DNA from: Gambelia wislizenii
Taxonomy: Eukaryota > Chordata > Lepidosauria > Squamata > Crotaphytidae
DNA: 64,000 nt
Direction of reading: 5' to 3'
Assembly (NCBI GenBank): GCA_030847615.1
Contig: JAUMIR010000004.1
Location: 227,210,501-227,274,500 of the forward strand
The notes under the pieces are model-generated. The model saw nothing but the letters and a program-made list of their open reading frames with translations, searched no databases and was not told where the DNA came from. The first letter of the stretch is position 1. The number at the start of each line of letters is the position of its first letter. The translations under genes were made by a program, and so were the position numbers. This document shows positions 53,860-64,000 of the stretch, in pieces.

Positions 53860-54385
53860 ACACCACTGATGAAGAGGATTGGAGCTTGCAAAAGCTTATG
53901 CTAGAATTTTTTTTTTCTCAGTTAGTTTCAAAAGTGCTACAGGATTTCTTTATATCTCTTTATGCCAGGAGTGGGCAACTGTGGTAGCTAGGGGAGCACA
54001 TTAGCCCCCAGGAGACCTTGAGGAGCACACCTCACCCACTCACCCCTACAAAAAACATTTTTGTCCCCAAGTACTCTCACAATGCCCTGTAGAAGCTGTG
54101 GGGGGAATTTTTGCAATGTTTACAGGCTCCTTGGGCCATTCAAACCAAGAAGTCAGCTATTTTTTTTAAGGCCTTTCTTGGGCCTAAAATGCCCCGGGGA
54201 AAACATGGTAAAAATGCCGCCTACACCCCAGAGAGAGCATTTGGGGCCAAAAAAATGGCTGCCAGGCGGGTACTGAAGGTCACAAAATGGGCCTAGGGGA
54301 CTTAATGGGTTGCACTTTGCCCACCCTTGCTTTATGCTGAAACAGACTAATATGGCCGTATCTTTAAAATCTAAGCAAGTCAGCA
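53860..54385 (+). repeat. Older repeat (AAAGCTTATGCTAGAA type) split by a hAT MITE
   Basis: GGAGCTTGCAAAAGCTTATG and GTGCTACAGGATTTCTTTAT on the left, and CTGAAACAGACTAATATGGC on the right, are parts of a known reptile/bird interspersed repeat whose order is restored when 53966-54329 plus one CTTTATGC is removed. I do not recall its class. Confidence 0.6.
53966..54329. mobile_element. 364-bp hAT MITE with perfect 8-bp duplication
   Basis: CTTTATGC at 53958-53965 and 54330-54337. Ends CAGGAGTGGGCAA and TTGCCCACCCTTG. The interior is non-coding, with AAGGCCTTTCTTGGGCCT. The sequence from 54386 to 55810 shows no feature. Confidence 0.92.
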
Positions 54386-55810
54386 TTGCAGCTTGGTCAT
54401 ATAAATCTCTTACTACAGAGAGCTTTTTTAAAAAAAGAATAGAAAAGAACCTTAGATGGGCAGGGAACAGAAACTCCAAGGTAGCTGTATGAACAGTGGT
54501 GGGGCAGGGGGCAGCAAGCCAAAGCAACAAGACCACAGTGGTATGATTAGTACACTAACACTAACATTCATTCTATGGGGAGTTTTTAAAAAATGAAAAA
54601 TAAATCAGAAAGCAGCCTGTGGATACAAAAGGAGACTCTGAGGACTGGAAATACAATTGGAAACAGAAACAAAATTGGGAGGGAGGGAAGGGAATTGGAC
54701 CCACTCACATCTAAGGTCACCATCCATGTCACAGGTAAAGATGCCTGCAAATGAACTGAAACGTGTTGTTCTTATAAACCACACTGGCTGAGGTTTAAAA
54801 GAAAGCCGAGAGGAAAATGTAGTAGCATTTGGAGAGGAATGAGAGAAGAGGTGGCAAGGGAAACAGCAAAATAGTCCAAATTGCTCAAAACAACCCTCTC
54901 TGGAAGAGCCCTTAAGAATACAGTCCTAATGGGTGAAAATGACCAAGGGCCAGGGGAGCTGACACTAAATCAGCTAAAGCTGTGCTGAATCTAAAGCCTA
55001 AAGGGAATTTGGAAATGATTTAGGATTACCCTCACACTGGCCTAACTTTGTGTTGGCATTGTAGTAGTTTCCCTGGGCTGGTAGAGGTTTGGACCTGCCC
55101 CATCCCTTCCACACCCTTCTCCACCCCCCCCCTTTACTTTTCTGTTGGCAGATTTTAGCTGCAGAATCATCTGCAGAAGGGCCTTTCTACCAATGAAGGG
55201 GCACTTCTATCAGCACAACAGCCTTATACCTAGTTTTAACCCCTTACAGCTGAAGTGCCTTTAAGATAGGATTGCTCTGTTAGCTAGCTTCTGTTGGTGG
55301 GAAAGCTTGCCACTAGCATTAAACTAGCTTGAGTAGGATTTTATTTTCTTGAAAACATGACATCTGAGCAATGCCTCGCTGGAAACTTGGGACATGACAA
55401 CAGAACATTTGGATGTCTCTTAACTTAGCTGTGAATAAGTTGCTGTTTAGCAGCCCCAGCTGTCTGGTCTCCGGGGAGCTGCCTAGAGGCATGGGATTTT
55501 GCACATCTGTCAACTACATTGGCAATCCAAATGCAGAATCAGTGCTTAGAGACATTCTGGGGATTTCTGACACTCCCTCTGGGACTCTGGATCCATAAAC
55601 CAATGAATGGATTACAATGACACATAAATACAGCATTTTCATGGATGACATGTAATCCTGCTTTATTATTGCTCCTGTCATGTAAGTGTAAATGGGTATC
55701 CATTTTTCTCTGACCCACACACTGGTATCAGAGACTATACTAGGAAAAAAAAGCTATGATAATTAAAACTAACAAACCAACCTCATTTCTGGAATATAAA
55801 GGTGACAACT

Positions 55811-56365
55811 GAGATGATCAGACACTCTTAATATGGCATTACACAAGTGCCAGGAGATCGCCAAAGGGCTTCTCTTTCAGATGTTGTTGTCCCCGTCCTG
55901 TTATACTCCCGTGCTGGTCCTGTTTGACCCTCGTTGCTTTTAATTCACAGTTTAAGCCGTGAATAGATCACCCGTTCCATTCCTGTCACAGAACGATGAG
56001 CGAGTAAAAAGGTGCCCCGTTTCTGTAGCGTGCTGCCAGCCGCAGTGGAGGTCCCAGCCAGAACACTTCTGGGTGTGATCATGACATCCAGGTAAGTAAC
56101 ACCCTTTTTTGTACCCTTCCTGGGTTACTTGGTTTTTTTTAACTGTTATTTTTTGGGGGTGTGTGTGCTTGCTGTCATTTTAAAAAGTGTATTTGATTTT
56201 TTATTTTTGAATTTCCTGCGGGCTTGTCCTCTCACAAGAATGGCTCAGGATTTCAACCAGGAAGTGAATGCAGCTCATGGTTGCTGAGGGGGAGGGAAGG
56301 CATGCGATTAAAGGTAAGTGTAAAACTTTTCTTTCTCATGCAGGGACAAGGCCGAGAGAGTAGTA
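55811..56365. mobile_element. Harbinger-like MITE, copy H5, right end lost
   Basis: The left end TGAGATGATCAGACACTC resembles the family TIR. The interior CCAGGAGATCGCCAAAGGGC matches H1 (CCAGGAGATCACAAAAGGGC), as do ATGACATCCAGGTAAGTAAC and AGGAAGTGAATGCAGCTC. No right terminus before the SINE at 56371. Confidence 0.78.
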
Positions 56366-56370
56366 GGAGA

Positions 56371-56585
56371 GGATTGCATGTTGCTGTGTGCCTTCAAGTT
56401 GTTTCCTAGTTATCACGAGGTTTTCTCAACAGCATTTGTTCAGAGGGGAATTGGCATTGCTTTCCTCTTTAAGACTGAGAGATTGTGACTTTCCTAAGGT
56501 CACCCAATGTCTTCTATGGTCAAGTGGGGATTTGAACCCTGATTTCAAGAGTCCTAGTCCAACATCCAAACCATTAGATCATACT
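56371..56585 (-). mobile_element. Sauria-type SINE
   Basis: Reverse orientation: GTGTGCCTTCAAGTTGTTTC (tail), GAGATTGTGACTTTCCTAAG, GGGGATTTGAACCCTGATTT (B-box region) and CCAACATCCAAACCATTAGA (A-box region). Nearly full length. From 56586 to 58075 I see no feature. Confidence 0.85.
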
Positions 56586-58075
56586 TATTAAAACTAATAA
56601 ACCAACTTCCTTTCTAGGAATATAAATATAGCAAAGTTTTAAAACTGACTTCAAAATTGCATACAGGTATTTAATTCATATTCTTCTTACTATTATTTTT
56701 TTCTGCTGTGGACTTTCCATGTCTAAAATAACTTTGGACCAGGACATTTGAAGGTGTGTGTCCTCTTATATAAAACTACTGGGCCCTTTCTGTTGTCCTG
56801 TCTATTACCCTAACAGGTGTGTGTGGGGATGTTGGAGTCTCACCTGTCATGCCAGCATCTCCTTGAAATCTGGGGAAATTATAGCTCAAAAAGGAGGCCT
56901 GTGAGAGGAGGGTAACTTTGGGGATCTTTTCACCTATGTATCTTAGTACTCACAGTAGAAAGCAGTTCAGTTAAAATTAAACAAAGTATTTATTTGAATT
57001 AACACGGGGAAATACTAACATACAAGAGCATATACTCTTAAGAACCATACAAGGCTTTTGAAGAGAAAGGCGGGAACGGTTGGATAGAGAGGGGTTGAGG
57101 GTGGAAGTGTGATAGTTGCCAGTCTCAGTGAAAGGGGTCCATGCAGTGGAGGGACTCAGACAGCATCTGAGGGTGGCACAGAGGATGGTGGGGCCAGTCT
57201 GTAATGCATGGCTGTGACACACAGAATAGTGGGTCTAGTCTGTGGCACACGTGATTAGGTTGGAGTTAGGCTATTTATACCTTATTTCATATCCTGGAGG
57301 GGTGCATTAGTTATAACAAAGCCTGAATAGCTTTCTCACAGAACGGACAAAAGGTCCAGAACACACTGATTGCCTTTGCTCCAGAGTGACAAAACATTGA
57401 TAGGATTTGCAGTCCTATCCCATGTAATGTTTGGTCAGGTAGGGTGTAAAGGTTTTTGGTATAGGAAAGATTTCCATAGGGTGTGGATGAGGGATGGTCA
57501 CTGATTGCATGAGTGAAAGGATTAGCATAGACCCATCAACAACTGGGTTTTCTGCACAATCGTATTTGGTTTTTCCCACCAATATAATCCTAGACACATC
57601 TCAGGTCATCGTGACCTTGACTGTCCCTGGTCAGCTTGACACTGAACATCCCCAGTTGGTGTGACTCCAAAAAGTGTCCAGTATGGGCAGTTATGAAACC
57701 TCGTAGGAGGGGTAGTAGGGTATGCTAATCTTTCCTCATCTTGGTATCTGCAAATGTTGGTAGAAAAATCTAGACATTTTCTTGGCTGTGGATTCCACTT
57801 TCTGGAACTCTGTCCCTGTTGTAATGCTGGGAGATGATAAGGTGACTCAAAATAGTTTGGTGCATGAGGCAAAGATGCTCCATCTGATCCCTGTGGAAAA
57901 GCTGATGGGGCTGGCAGTTGAATATTTGGCACATGATGAAGGAACAGTGTCCTCCTCCATGCTTGAAAGAATCAGGGTATTGGAGGGGCTCAAGGCAAGC
58001 CTCTGCCTCCTACTCCTCCCAATAATGGAATTCAAAGCAGCTTGCAACACAGTTAAAGACAATACAGTATATATA

Positions 58076-58359
58076 CAGTAGGACCCCCTTATCCACTGGG
58101 GATTGGTTGTGCCCCCCACGGATACCAAAAACCGTGGATAATAGCAAACACCATTGAAAATAATGGGACTTCCAGTTTAAAATACCATAGAGTTGCCTTG
58201 GAGGACCTAGAAAATGGCTAGAGAGGACACATTTTCTAGGAGGACTCGGTGGTAGGTGTACTGTTTTTGTGTCCCATGGATAATTGAGTTCCATGGATAA
58301 TTGTGTCCCATGGGTCATTATCAATGGATAATGAACCAGTGGACATGGGGGTCCTACTG
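58076..58359. mobile_element. 284-bp Tigger-type MITE
   Basis: TA on both sides (58074-58075, 58360-58361). Ends CAGTAGGACCCCCTTATCC and GGGGGTCCTACTG. Contains a local repeat of CATGGATAATTG near 58280-58310. Confidence 0.92.
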
Positions 58360-58412
58360 TATAGCACATGCAGTTCTCTTGTCCAACACCTGTTGCTGAC
58401 TGCCAGTATCTA

Positions 58413-58708
58413 CAGTCAGTCGTCCCTTCACATTCGCAGGGATTAGGTTCAGCAGACCCCCGCGAATGTGAAAATTCTGTGAATAATGACAGCCTTCCCC
58501 CGCCCTCCCAAAGTGACCACGGGGCCTCCAGAGGCCCCGTCGCTGCTTCCCCCGGCTTCCCCCCTCCTCCTCCCTCTCTCCCAAAGAGACCATGGGCCTC
58601 CGGAGGCCCCGTCGTCACTTCCCCCTGCTTTCCCTGGCTTCCCCTCATGGCAAACCGTGAATATGCAGAACCGCAAGTGTGGAGGCTGCGAAAGTGGAGG
58701 GAGGGCTG
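58413..58708. mobile_element. 296-bp GC-rich Tigger-type MITE with internal repeat
   Basis: TA on both sides (58411-58412, 58709-58710). Ends CAGTCAGTCGTCCCTTCAC and GTGGAGGGAGGGCTG. Inside, a module of about 75 bp (GACCACGGGGCCTCCAGAGG and GACCATGGGCCTCCGGAGG) is repeated in tandem, 58515 and 58588. The long ORFs on both strands are due to the high GC. Confidence 0.85.
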
Positions 58709-59162
58709 TATTTTCTGAGGCGACTGCCTCAAGTCTGCCTAACAGCAGGGCCAGCCTTTGTGTTGCCATTGGTGCTTCACTCTTTTTTTTTCTTTCCTTT
58801 TTTTTAAAAAAATTAGTTAGTTATGGGTGGCTGTCTATTGGAAGTTATTCCAGTAATCTCAGCCAGGCCTCATTTTTATGGTGTCATCTTTCCCTTGCAT
58901 AATGTCTCAAAATCCTTCACCATTTCTGTTTCCTGCTCATAGTCTTAAGTACAGCCAATGCAAATGCATGTAGAATACATGAACTACGATTGCCAGATGA
59001 AACATTTTAAAATGTGGAACATGACAGATCTGTGGTGTCTGTTTTGTGAGGCCTGCTGTCCTTATATGAACCCTACCTATATGTTTACTTGCATATGTCA
59101 GACCAGGTTTCAGATTTTAAAAAGTCTGATTGAGTCAATCAGGAGAAGGCAACTCACTGTAG

Positions 59163-59296
59163 CAGGGCTGGGGAATGTGTGGCCTTTCAGATGTTGCTGG
59201 ACTGCAACTCCCATCATCCTCAGCCAGGATAGCCAACAGTGAGGAATGTGGGAGTTGCAGTCTAACAACATCTGAAAGACCACACAGTTACTTCTG
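59163..59296. mobile_element. Palindromic hAT-type MITE
   Basis: CAGGGCTGGGGAATGTGTGG at the left. Arms CAGATGTTGCTGGACTGCAA and TTGCAGTCTAACAACATCTG are opposed. The target duplication is worn. Confidence 0.7.
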
Positions 59297-59452
59297 CTTT
59301 ACAGTGCACTTTTGTAGAATAAGAAATTGTTCTTTTTAAAAAGCTTCTTTTGAAAGAATTTCTTTTAAAAATAGTGTTTTTTTAAGTGAATGCCAAGTAG
59401 GATACTTCCCACCTGCATGTGGAAAGTCTATTGCAAAATATACATGTACCAT

Positions 59453-59458
<6 letters not shown>

Positions 59459-59495
<37 letters not shown>

Positions 59496-59511
59496 TCTCA
59501 CACACACACTT
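59459..59511 (+). repeat. (CT)n/(CA)n compound microsatellite
   Basis: CT dinucleotides with interruptions, then (CA)n to about 59509. Confidence 0.9.
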
Positions 59512-59934
59512 TATATGTAAACATCAGGTACTGTCAGAAATTAACCCAGGGGGAAATCTTCCTCTTAAGTCAGTGGAGATTGAATTGTTTGCTTTCTTAA
59601 AATAGTGCCTCTGGCACCTAGAGCTTTGCAATACTGCAGTTATAAATGGCAGCATTTATGTAAATGAAAGCTGGTATTAATGCATCCCACTTAATGCAAT
59701 CTATTTTAAAGAAGTCGAACACATTCTGAACCTTGGCATATTACCTTGGAAGTGAGTGCCATTGATTTCAGTGGCATCTCTTCCATCTAATATGCTAACA
59801 ACATTTTAATATTCTGAAAATGTTGAAAATGTCTTCCTGGTTGTTAGATTGCATGGTGCTGAGGCATACTTTGGTTCTTTGTATTGGCATGAATGGAGAA
59901 TGGCAGACTGCTGGTAGTGACAATCTGTTTTGCT

Positions 59935-60040
59935 ATTTAGTGTTTTTGTTCTTTTTAAAATTGTTTTAACATTTTTATGCTATTTCCTGCCTTTGACAGA
60001 AAAGTAGGATAGAAATGTTTACATAGATAATAGGCAGACA
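59935..60040 (+). mobile_element. LINE 3' UTR scrap
   Basis: TTTAAAATTGTTTTAACATT and the A-rich GAAAAGTAGGATAGAAATGT resemble the end at 36040-36240. Weak. From 60041 to 61800 I see no gene or repeat. Confidence 0.4.
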
Positions 60041-61803
60041 GATAATAAAGAGACTGTTCAGAAATAATGGTGCTCAGTTTTCCTATGTATACAGCAGAGA
60101 TGGTGACATACCACATAGGGTTTTCTTGCTGTTTTCCTATGGTTGGACACAGAGCAATGATATCATCTTCAGGGACCTCTGCAAGACCCCTGAAGATTCC
60201 TGCAGATGCCCACCATTGCTTCTCCAGCTATAGGAAAATAGCCAGACACTTGTCTGCTGCTTCCCCTGCGCTCTATTGACCAGGAAATGGCCAAGTTCAA
60301 GGGTCTGCATCTGAGAAAAGGTGTGTGTGGTTGGATGAGAGACTATCATAGCTACCTCTCCTAATGTAGGATCACAGCCATTGCCTACCTGATCCAGGAG
60401 TAGGAGAGAGATGAGTCAGTGACATCAACACTAACCAATCAGCACTATAAAGAGCATTCCAGCCAATCAGCAATGCGTGCAAAAGGCTCCACTACAAACA
60501 GAAAGAACCAGTTTCCAGTGGCTTCAGTCCTGCAGAAAATTGTATATTTCTGCTGTATATTTGTACAAGCAGTCGCAATTATGCTACCATACTAGACTGA
60601 CCCCTGCCTTTCACAATGACTTCCTCTATTTAGAATGCTCCCTTCTAAATCTTATGTGGAAAAATCCATGTCTGTCCTTGGCTCATCTAACACCTTGAAA
60701 TGATGAGATTGTTTTAAACTCACCAGAAGCCCAGTAAACAATATTACCAACAGAGTTTTGTGAGCAGAGATTTTACACCTGTAGAGACAACCTTTTATTT
60801 GGTTTTATCTGCTTGACTGGAAGGACCATGGAAGATGCTCTTTAGCTCTGCTTTTATTACTGTTGTCTTTGTTCCTCCACTTTTCAGAGTTCCAGATGAA
60901 AACAAACAAAGGTAACAAGCCACTGGCATCCTGCTGTGAGCCAAAAGAAGAGACTGCCTGGAGGTTCTGGCGTCAGATGCATCCAGTCATCCATGGCACA
61001 GAGAATGATGGGCAGATGCTGCCCTGCGGAAGGTGGGGTAAGGGGATTTGACCTGAAAAATTTCAGCTGAGATATATGCTCTTTGAGAACAGGAAGTATA
61101 TATTCAAGGCTGCACTCATTGAAAAGACAAGAAACAAACACAGAGAATAGATCTAAAAGATATCATTTGATTGGTATCTTTCAGCTTTTCCAGTTTTTTT
61201 AAGTGGAAAGGTGAGATAAAGATACAATAAATAAATAAAACAAACTGCTAATTGCTTTGCTTTTGTTTTTGGGAGATCCAGCATTTGAGCTTTGTATCAA
61301 GGCATGAAACAGTCCAATTTTGTTTGCCATGAAAAGAACACTGATATTATTACATGAAGTCCATATGGTTATATATACAGTACTGAAAAGCTGAAGTCTG
61401 GCTGGATAATGTGGAAGCAATAGAACAGCATGAACAAGATTCTCAGCTGAACTGGGAATGTAGTGAAGTGTGTTTTGAAATCAGTCATTATTTCTTTGTC
61501 ATGTACGTAGCTGTGAAAAACATTTAAGAAACAGGAATTGAAAACATTTAGCAATCAGAATAGCTACCATTAATAGCTACCAGCCAAGATGGTGATATAG
61601 AGCCTCCAAGTTTAGAGGCAATATACCACTGAATATTAATTCCTGAAAGCAGCAATGAGAGAGTGCTACTGCCCTCATGCCCGCTAATGGGTTTCCTGGA
61701 GGCTTCTGGCTCAGCCACCATGGGAACCACCATGCTGAAAAACTTGAGCCATTGGTATGATCTGCAGGATTCTTCTCATATTATATTTTTTTTACTTGAC
61801 ATA

Positions 61804-62040
61804 CAGTAGGACCCCCGTATCCACTGATTCATTATCCACGGGACACAAAACAGCACACCTACCATAGAGTCTTCCTAGAAAATGTGTCCTCTCTAGCCAT
61901 TTTCTAGGTCCTCCAAGGCAACTCTATGATATTTTAAACTGGAAGTCCCATTAATTCCAATGACATTTGCTATTAGCCACAGTTTTCAGTATCCATGCCC
62001 CACCCCGAACCAATCTCCAGCGGATATGGGGGTCCTACTG
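61804..62040. mobile_element. 237-bp Tigger-type MITE
   Basis: TA on both sides (61802-61803, 62041-62042). Ends CAGTAGGACCCCCGTATCC and GGATATGGGGGTCCTACTG are perfect 19-bp inverted repeats. Opposite orientation to the copy at 58076-58359. Confidence 0.94.
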
Positions 62041-62344
62041 TAAAGTCTGAACTTGGAAATTTTCCTCCCCCCCCTTTTTTTTTTGAGAGGGGGAACTGCA
62101 GCTCCCTGAACCTTCCAGCCAGCATGAAAAGATGGTTGTGGTTGGGGGGTTGGTTGGTTAGTTTTTGCCCAGTCCATAGTGAACAGCCTCTGCAACAATC
62201 AAGATAGCATGTTGCAATGGCAGAGTCTGACTTATGCCATCTTAACTCACTAACAGAATTGCAGCCAATGAGTTGCAAACTGATTGAAAAAAGGAAAGCA
62301 AAAATAAATATGGGCAGTGTCATACATTTATATTTATGTGAATT

Positions 62345-62580
62345 ACTGTACATGCAGTGCTTCAGAGGCTGGAGAAACTGCGTATATTTAGCCTGGAAGA
62401 AGAAAACACTGAGCAGGGGGATGATTGCATTCTTTCTATATTTGAAGGGCTATTGGGTAGAAAGGGGCAGGGCTAGATTTAATGCAGTTACGTTACAAAG
62501 CAGAAGGTTCCAATTCAAGATTGGGAGAATGTTTTTGACAGTGAGGGTCAAATTAAACATTAAGGGGAATCCGTATTCCC
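62345..62580 (+). mobile_element. Old CR1 fragment
   Basis: Plus-strand peptides LRIFSLEEENTEQGDD, FEGLLGRKGQG and RRFQFKIGRMFLTVR match the C-terminal region of CR1 (compare SMFSLEKRWLRGDM and QRFHLNIRRTFLTVR at 7610-7966). More diverged than the other CR1 copies. Confidence 0.75.
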
Positions 62581-63421
62581 TATAATTAAACTTGTTTTCC
62601 CTGCCACAACAGCATTTCCTGAGAGTTACATGCCACAACAATCAGGCCCATGTTTACTTTCTAATGATCAGTTAAAAAAGAAAGCACATTAAATGCAAGA
62701 CATGTATATGAAGAAAATCATGCGCTATAACAAACAGATGTGTTTCACCATTTGAAGAAGCACTTCTACAGATAGGTGCTATTGTCTGGTTTGAACCTTG
62801 GGGTAGTTTAACAATTGAACCATTTATCTAGAGCATCATATCTTCTTCTTTGATGGAGGTCTTAAGGCAGAGGATGGTTAGCCATCAGTTGAGACTGCTC
62901 TAGTACTGAATTTCCTGCATTATGACCTACAAAACCAGGATAAGCACAAGATATTTTTCTGCCTCAGGCAGAGGACAAGATGTTGTTCCCGCCCTCATTC
63001 CACATTCTGAAGCTGCCTGAGGTGCTAGTTGAATGGAAAGGCATCCTGCTCCATTCCCAAGGACAGGAAGCCAGCTTAGAAGAGCAGGACAGATCTTGTG
63101 GAACTGTGTACTCCAATAGTGGGGAAGGACCAAGAGATTAGGAGCCAGGAGACAACCATTGCTGCCTGCAGCACCAGCCACTTGAGATGGTTGCCTCACT
63201 CTATCTAAAGGAAGTAATGGTTGGCCCTGTACAAGACCCACATATCTCTCTGGTTCTGTGAGAAGGTTTTGTTTTTCAAAAGAAATAAAGCCTTGGGTGA
63301 GGGTAGGTGTGGGCAAATAAGTGAATTAGCATTTGAGTCACTAGTCCATGGGGGAAGCTAGGCTCACCCCAGTGGCGAAAACAACAGTGAAAAAATGGCA
63401 ATTGGTGTGTATAATTGTAAT
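62581..63421. other. Mostly unassigned; possible hAT-type fragment
   Basis: 62950-63230 has CTGCCTCAGGCAGAGGAC at one side and GGTTGGCCCTGTA at the other, resembling a hAT-type MITE pair, without clear duplication. The rest is unassigned. Confidence 0.35.
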
Positions 63422-63622
63422 AGATTTTCAGACTATTCCACTATATTTGCTATGGCTGCCTCCTGTTGACTCCTGGGATTTGCAGTTTAGGGAGGGGCAT
63501 TTGCAACTCTCAGCCAGAGAGCTCTTAGGCCTCACTAAACTACAAATCCCAGAATTTCACAGGAGGCAGCCAGAGCAGTTAAAGTGGAATAGTAACACTA
63601 TAACAGTGTAGTCTGAAAATCT
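63422..63622. mobile_element. 201-bp foldback MITE, AGATTTTCAGACTA ends
   Basis: The ends AGATTTTCAGACTA and TAGTCTGAAAATCT are perfect 14-bp inverted repeats. Interior arms CTCCTGGGATTTGCAGTTTA / AAACTACAAATCCCAG. The terminus resembles GGAGATTTTCAG of F1. From 63623 to 64000 nothing is recognised. Confidence 0.8.
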
Positions 63623-64000
63623 CTGTAGACACACTGAGTTATGTTATTTGCAAAGACTTCTCTGTTCACTGCATAGGCAGGAATCCCTACACAATAGCCC
63701 CAAATGGAAATATTTCAAGTCCTTTTGTTAAAAAAACCCCCATATGTAGTCTTTAAAAATGTTCCTTACTGCCAAACAGTATTCTGAGAATGCATTAGGC
63801 TAATACTGTACCTATTGGCCAAAATGGGTTCCAAGTTGGGTTGATTATAAGTCAGGTGACAAAGAGTTGTGTGTTAAAATGGTGATAGCACACAAGGATA
63901 TGGGAAACCTTGCATGAGCAAGAGCTGTGGTTATGCACTGGAGCACCCTGCAAGACTTTGAACTTTTTCTTCAGATACCCAAGTGCTATATGGTTGTCTC

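Noticed and set aside
58010..58902. Overlapping ORFs on both strands, up to 240 codons
   Set aside because: Caused by GC-rich MITE sequence; proline/glycine-rich, no family.
60863..61051. 62-codon ORF with charged residues
   Set aside because: No recognised domain and not supported by context.

Overview
This 64-kb window looks like intergenic or intronic DNA from a vertebrate nuclear genome, most likely a squamate reptile (lizard). The evidence is the repeat content: CR1, L2-type, RTE/BovB-type and L1 non-LTR retrotransposons, Penelope-like elements with a GIY-YIG domain, tRNA-derived SINEs whose tails resemble the RTE/BovB 3' end (Sauria-type), a 5S-rRNA-derived SINE, and many short DNA transposons (hAT, Tigger/pogo and Harbinger-like). 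I found no host protein-coding exon, functional tRNA or rRNA gene, CRISPR array or prokaryotic feature. Every open reading frame with a recognisable product belongs to a retrotransposon.

Layout. 1-3520: minus-strand CR1 split by a second, unassigned LINE (2078-2970). 3580-6990: small transposons, a 5'-truncated LINE copy flanked by a 37-bp target duplication, and a 5S-derived SINE with a 90-bp tandem duplication. 6992-13250: MITEs, one holding a nested CR1, a 329-bp CpG-rich foldback element and a 597-bp Harbinger-like element. 13.7-19.2 kb: mostly repeat-poor. 19.3-26.8 kb: dense MITEs, a tRNA-SINE, a second foldback and a minus-strand Penelope-like remnant. 26.8-29.3 kb: repeat-poor, with an octamer-motif cluster. 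29.3-35 kb: an L1 inserted in an older DNA element and itself split by the 332-bp foldback; then an RTE split by a CR1. 35-42.9 kb: MITEs, RTE, and a SINE split by a MITE. 42.9-45.3 kb: L2-like LINE split by a SINE, then a plus-strand Penelope remnant. 46.5-53.9 kb: Harbinger-like MITE, RTE, a nearly collinear L2 ORF, an L1 remnant, and a Tigger-type element holding a hAT MITE. 53.9-64 kb: scattered MITEs, SINEs and sequence I cannot assign.

The strongest structural signals are nested insertions whose host reading frame or host repeat is restored when the guest is removed. They give a relative chronology. The most unusual item is a family of about 330-bp near-perfect CpG-rich palindromes (10606-10934, 32231-32562, partial 23351-23553). 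Its members share terminal sequence with a family of about 600-bp Harbinger-like MITEs that has six copies in the window. All transposon ORFs carry stops, frameshifts or insertions, so no autonomous element here appears intact. Family names are from memory of motifs; no database search was possible.
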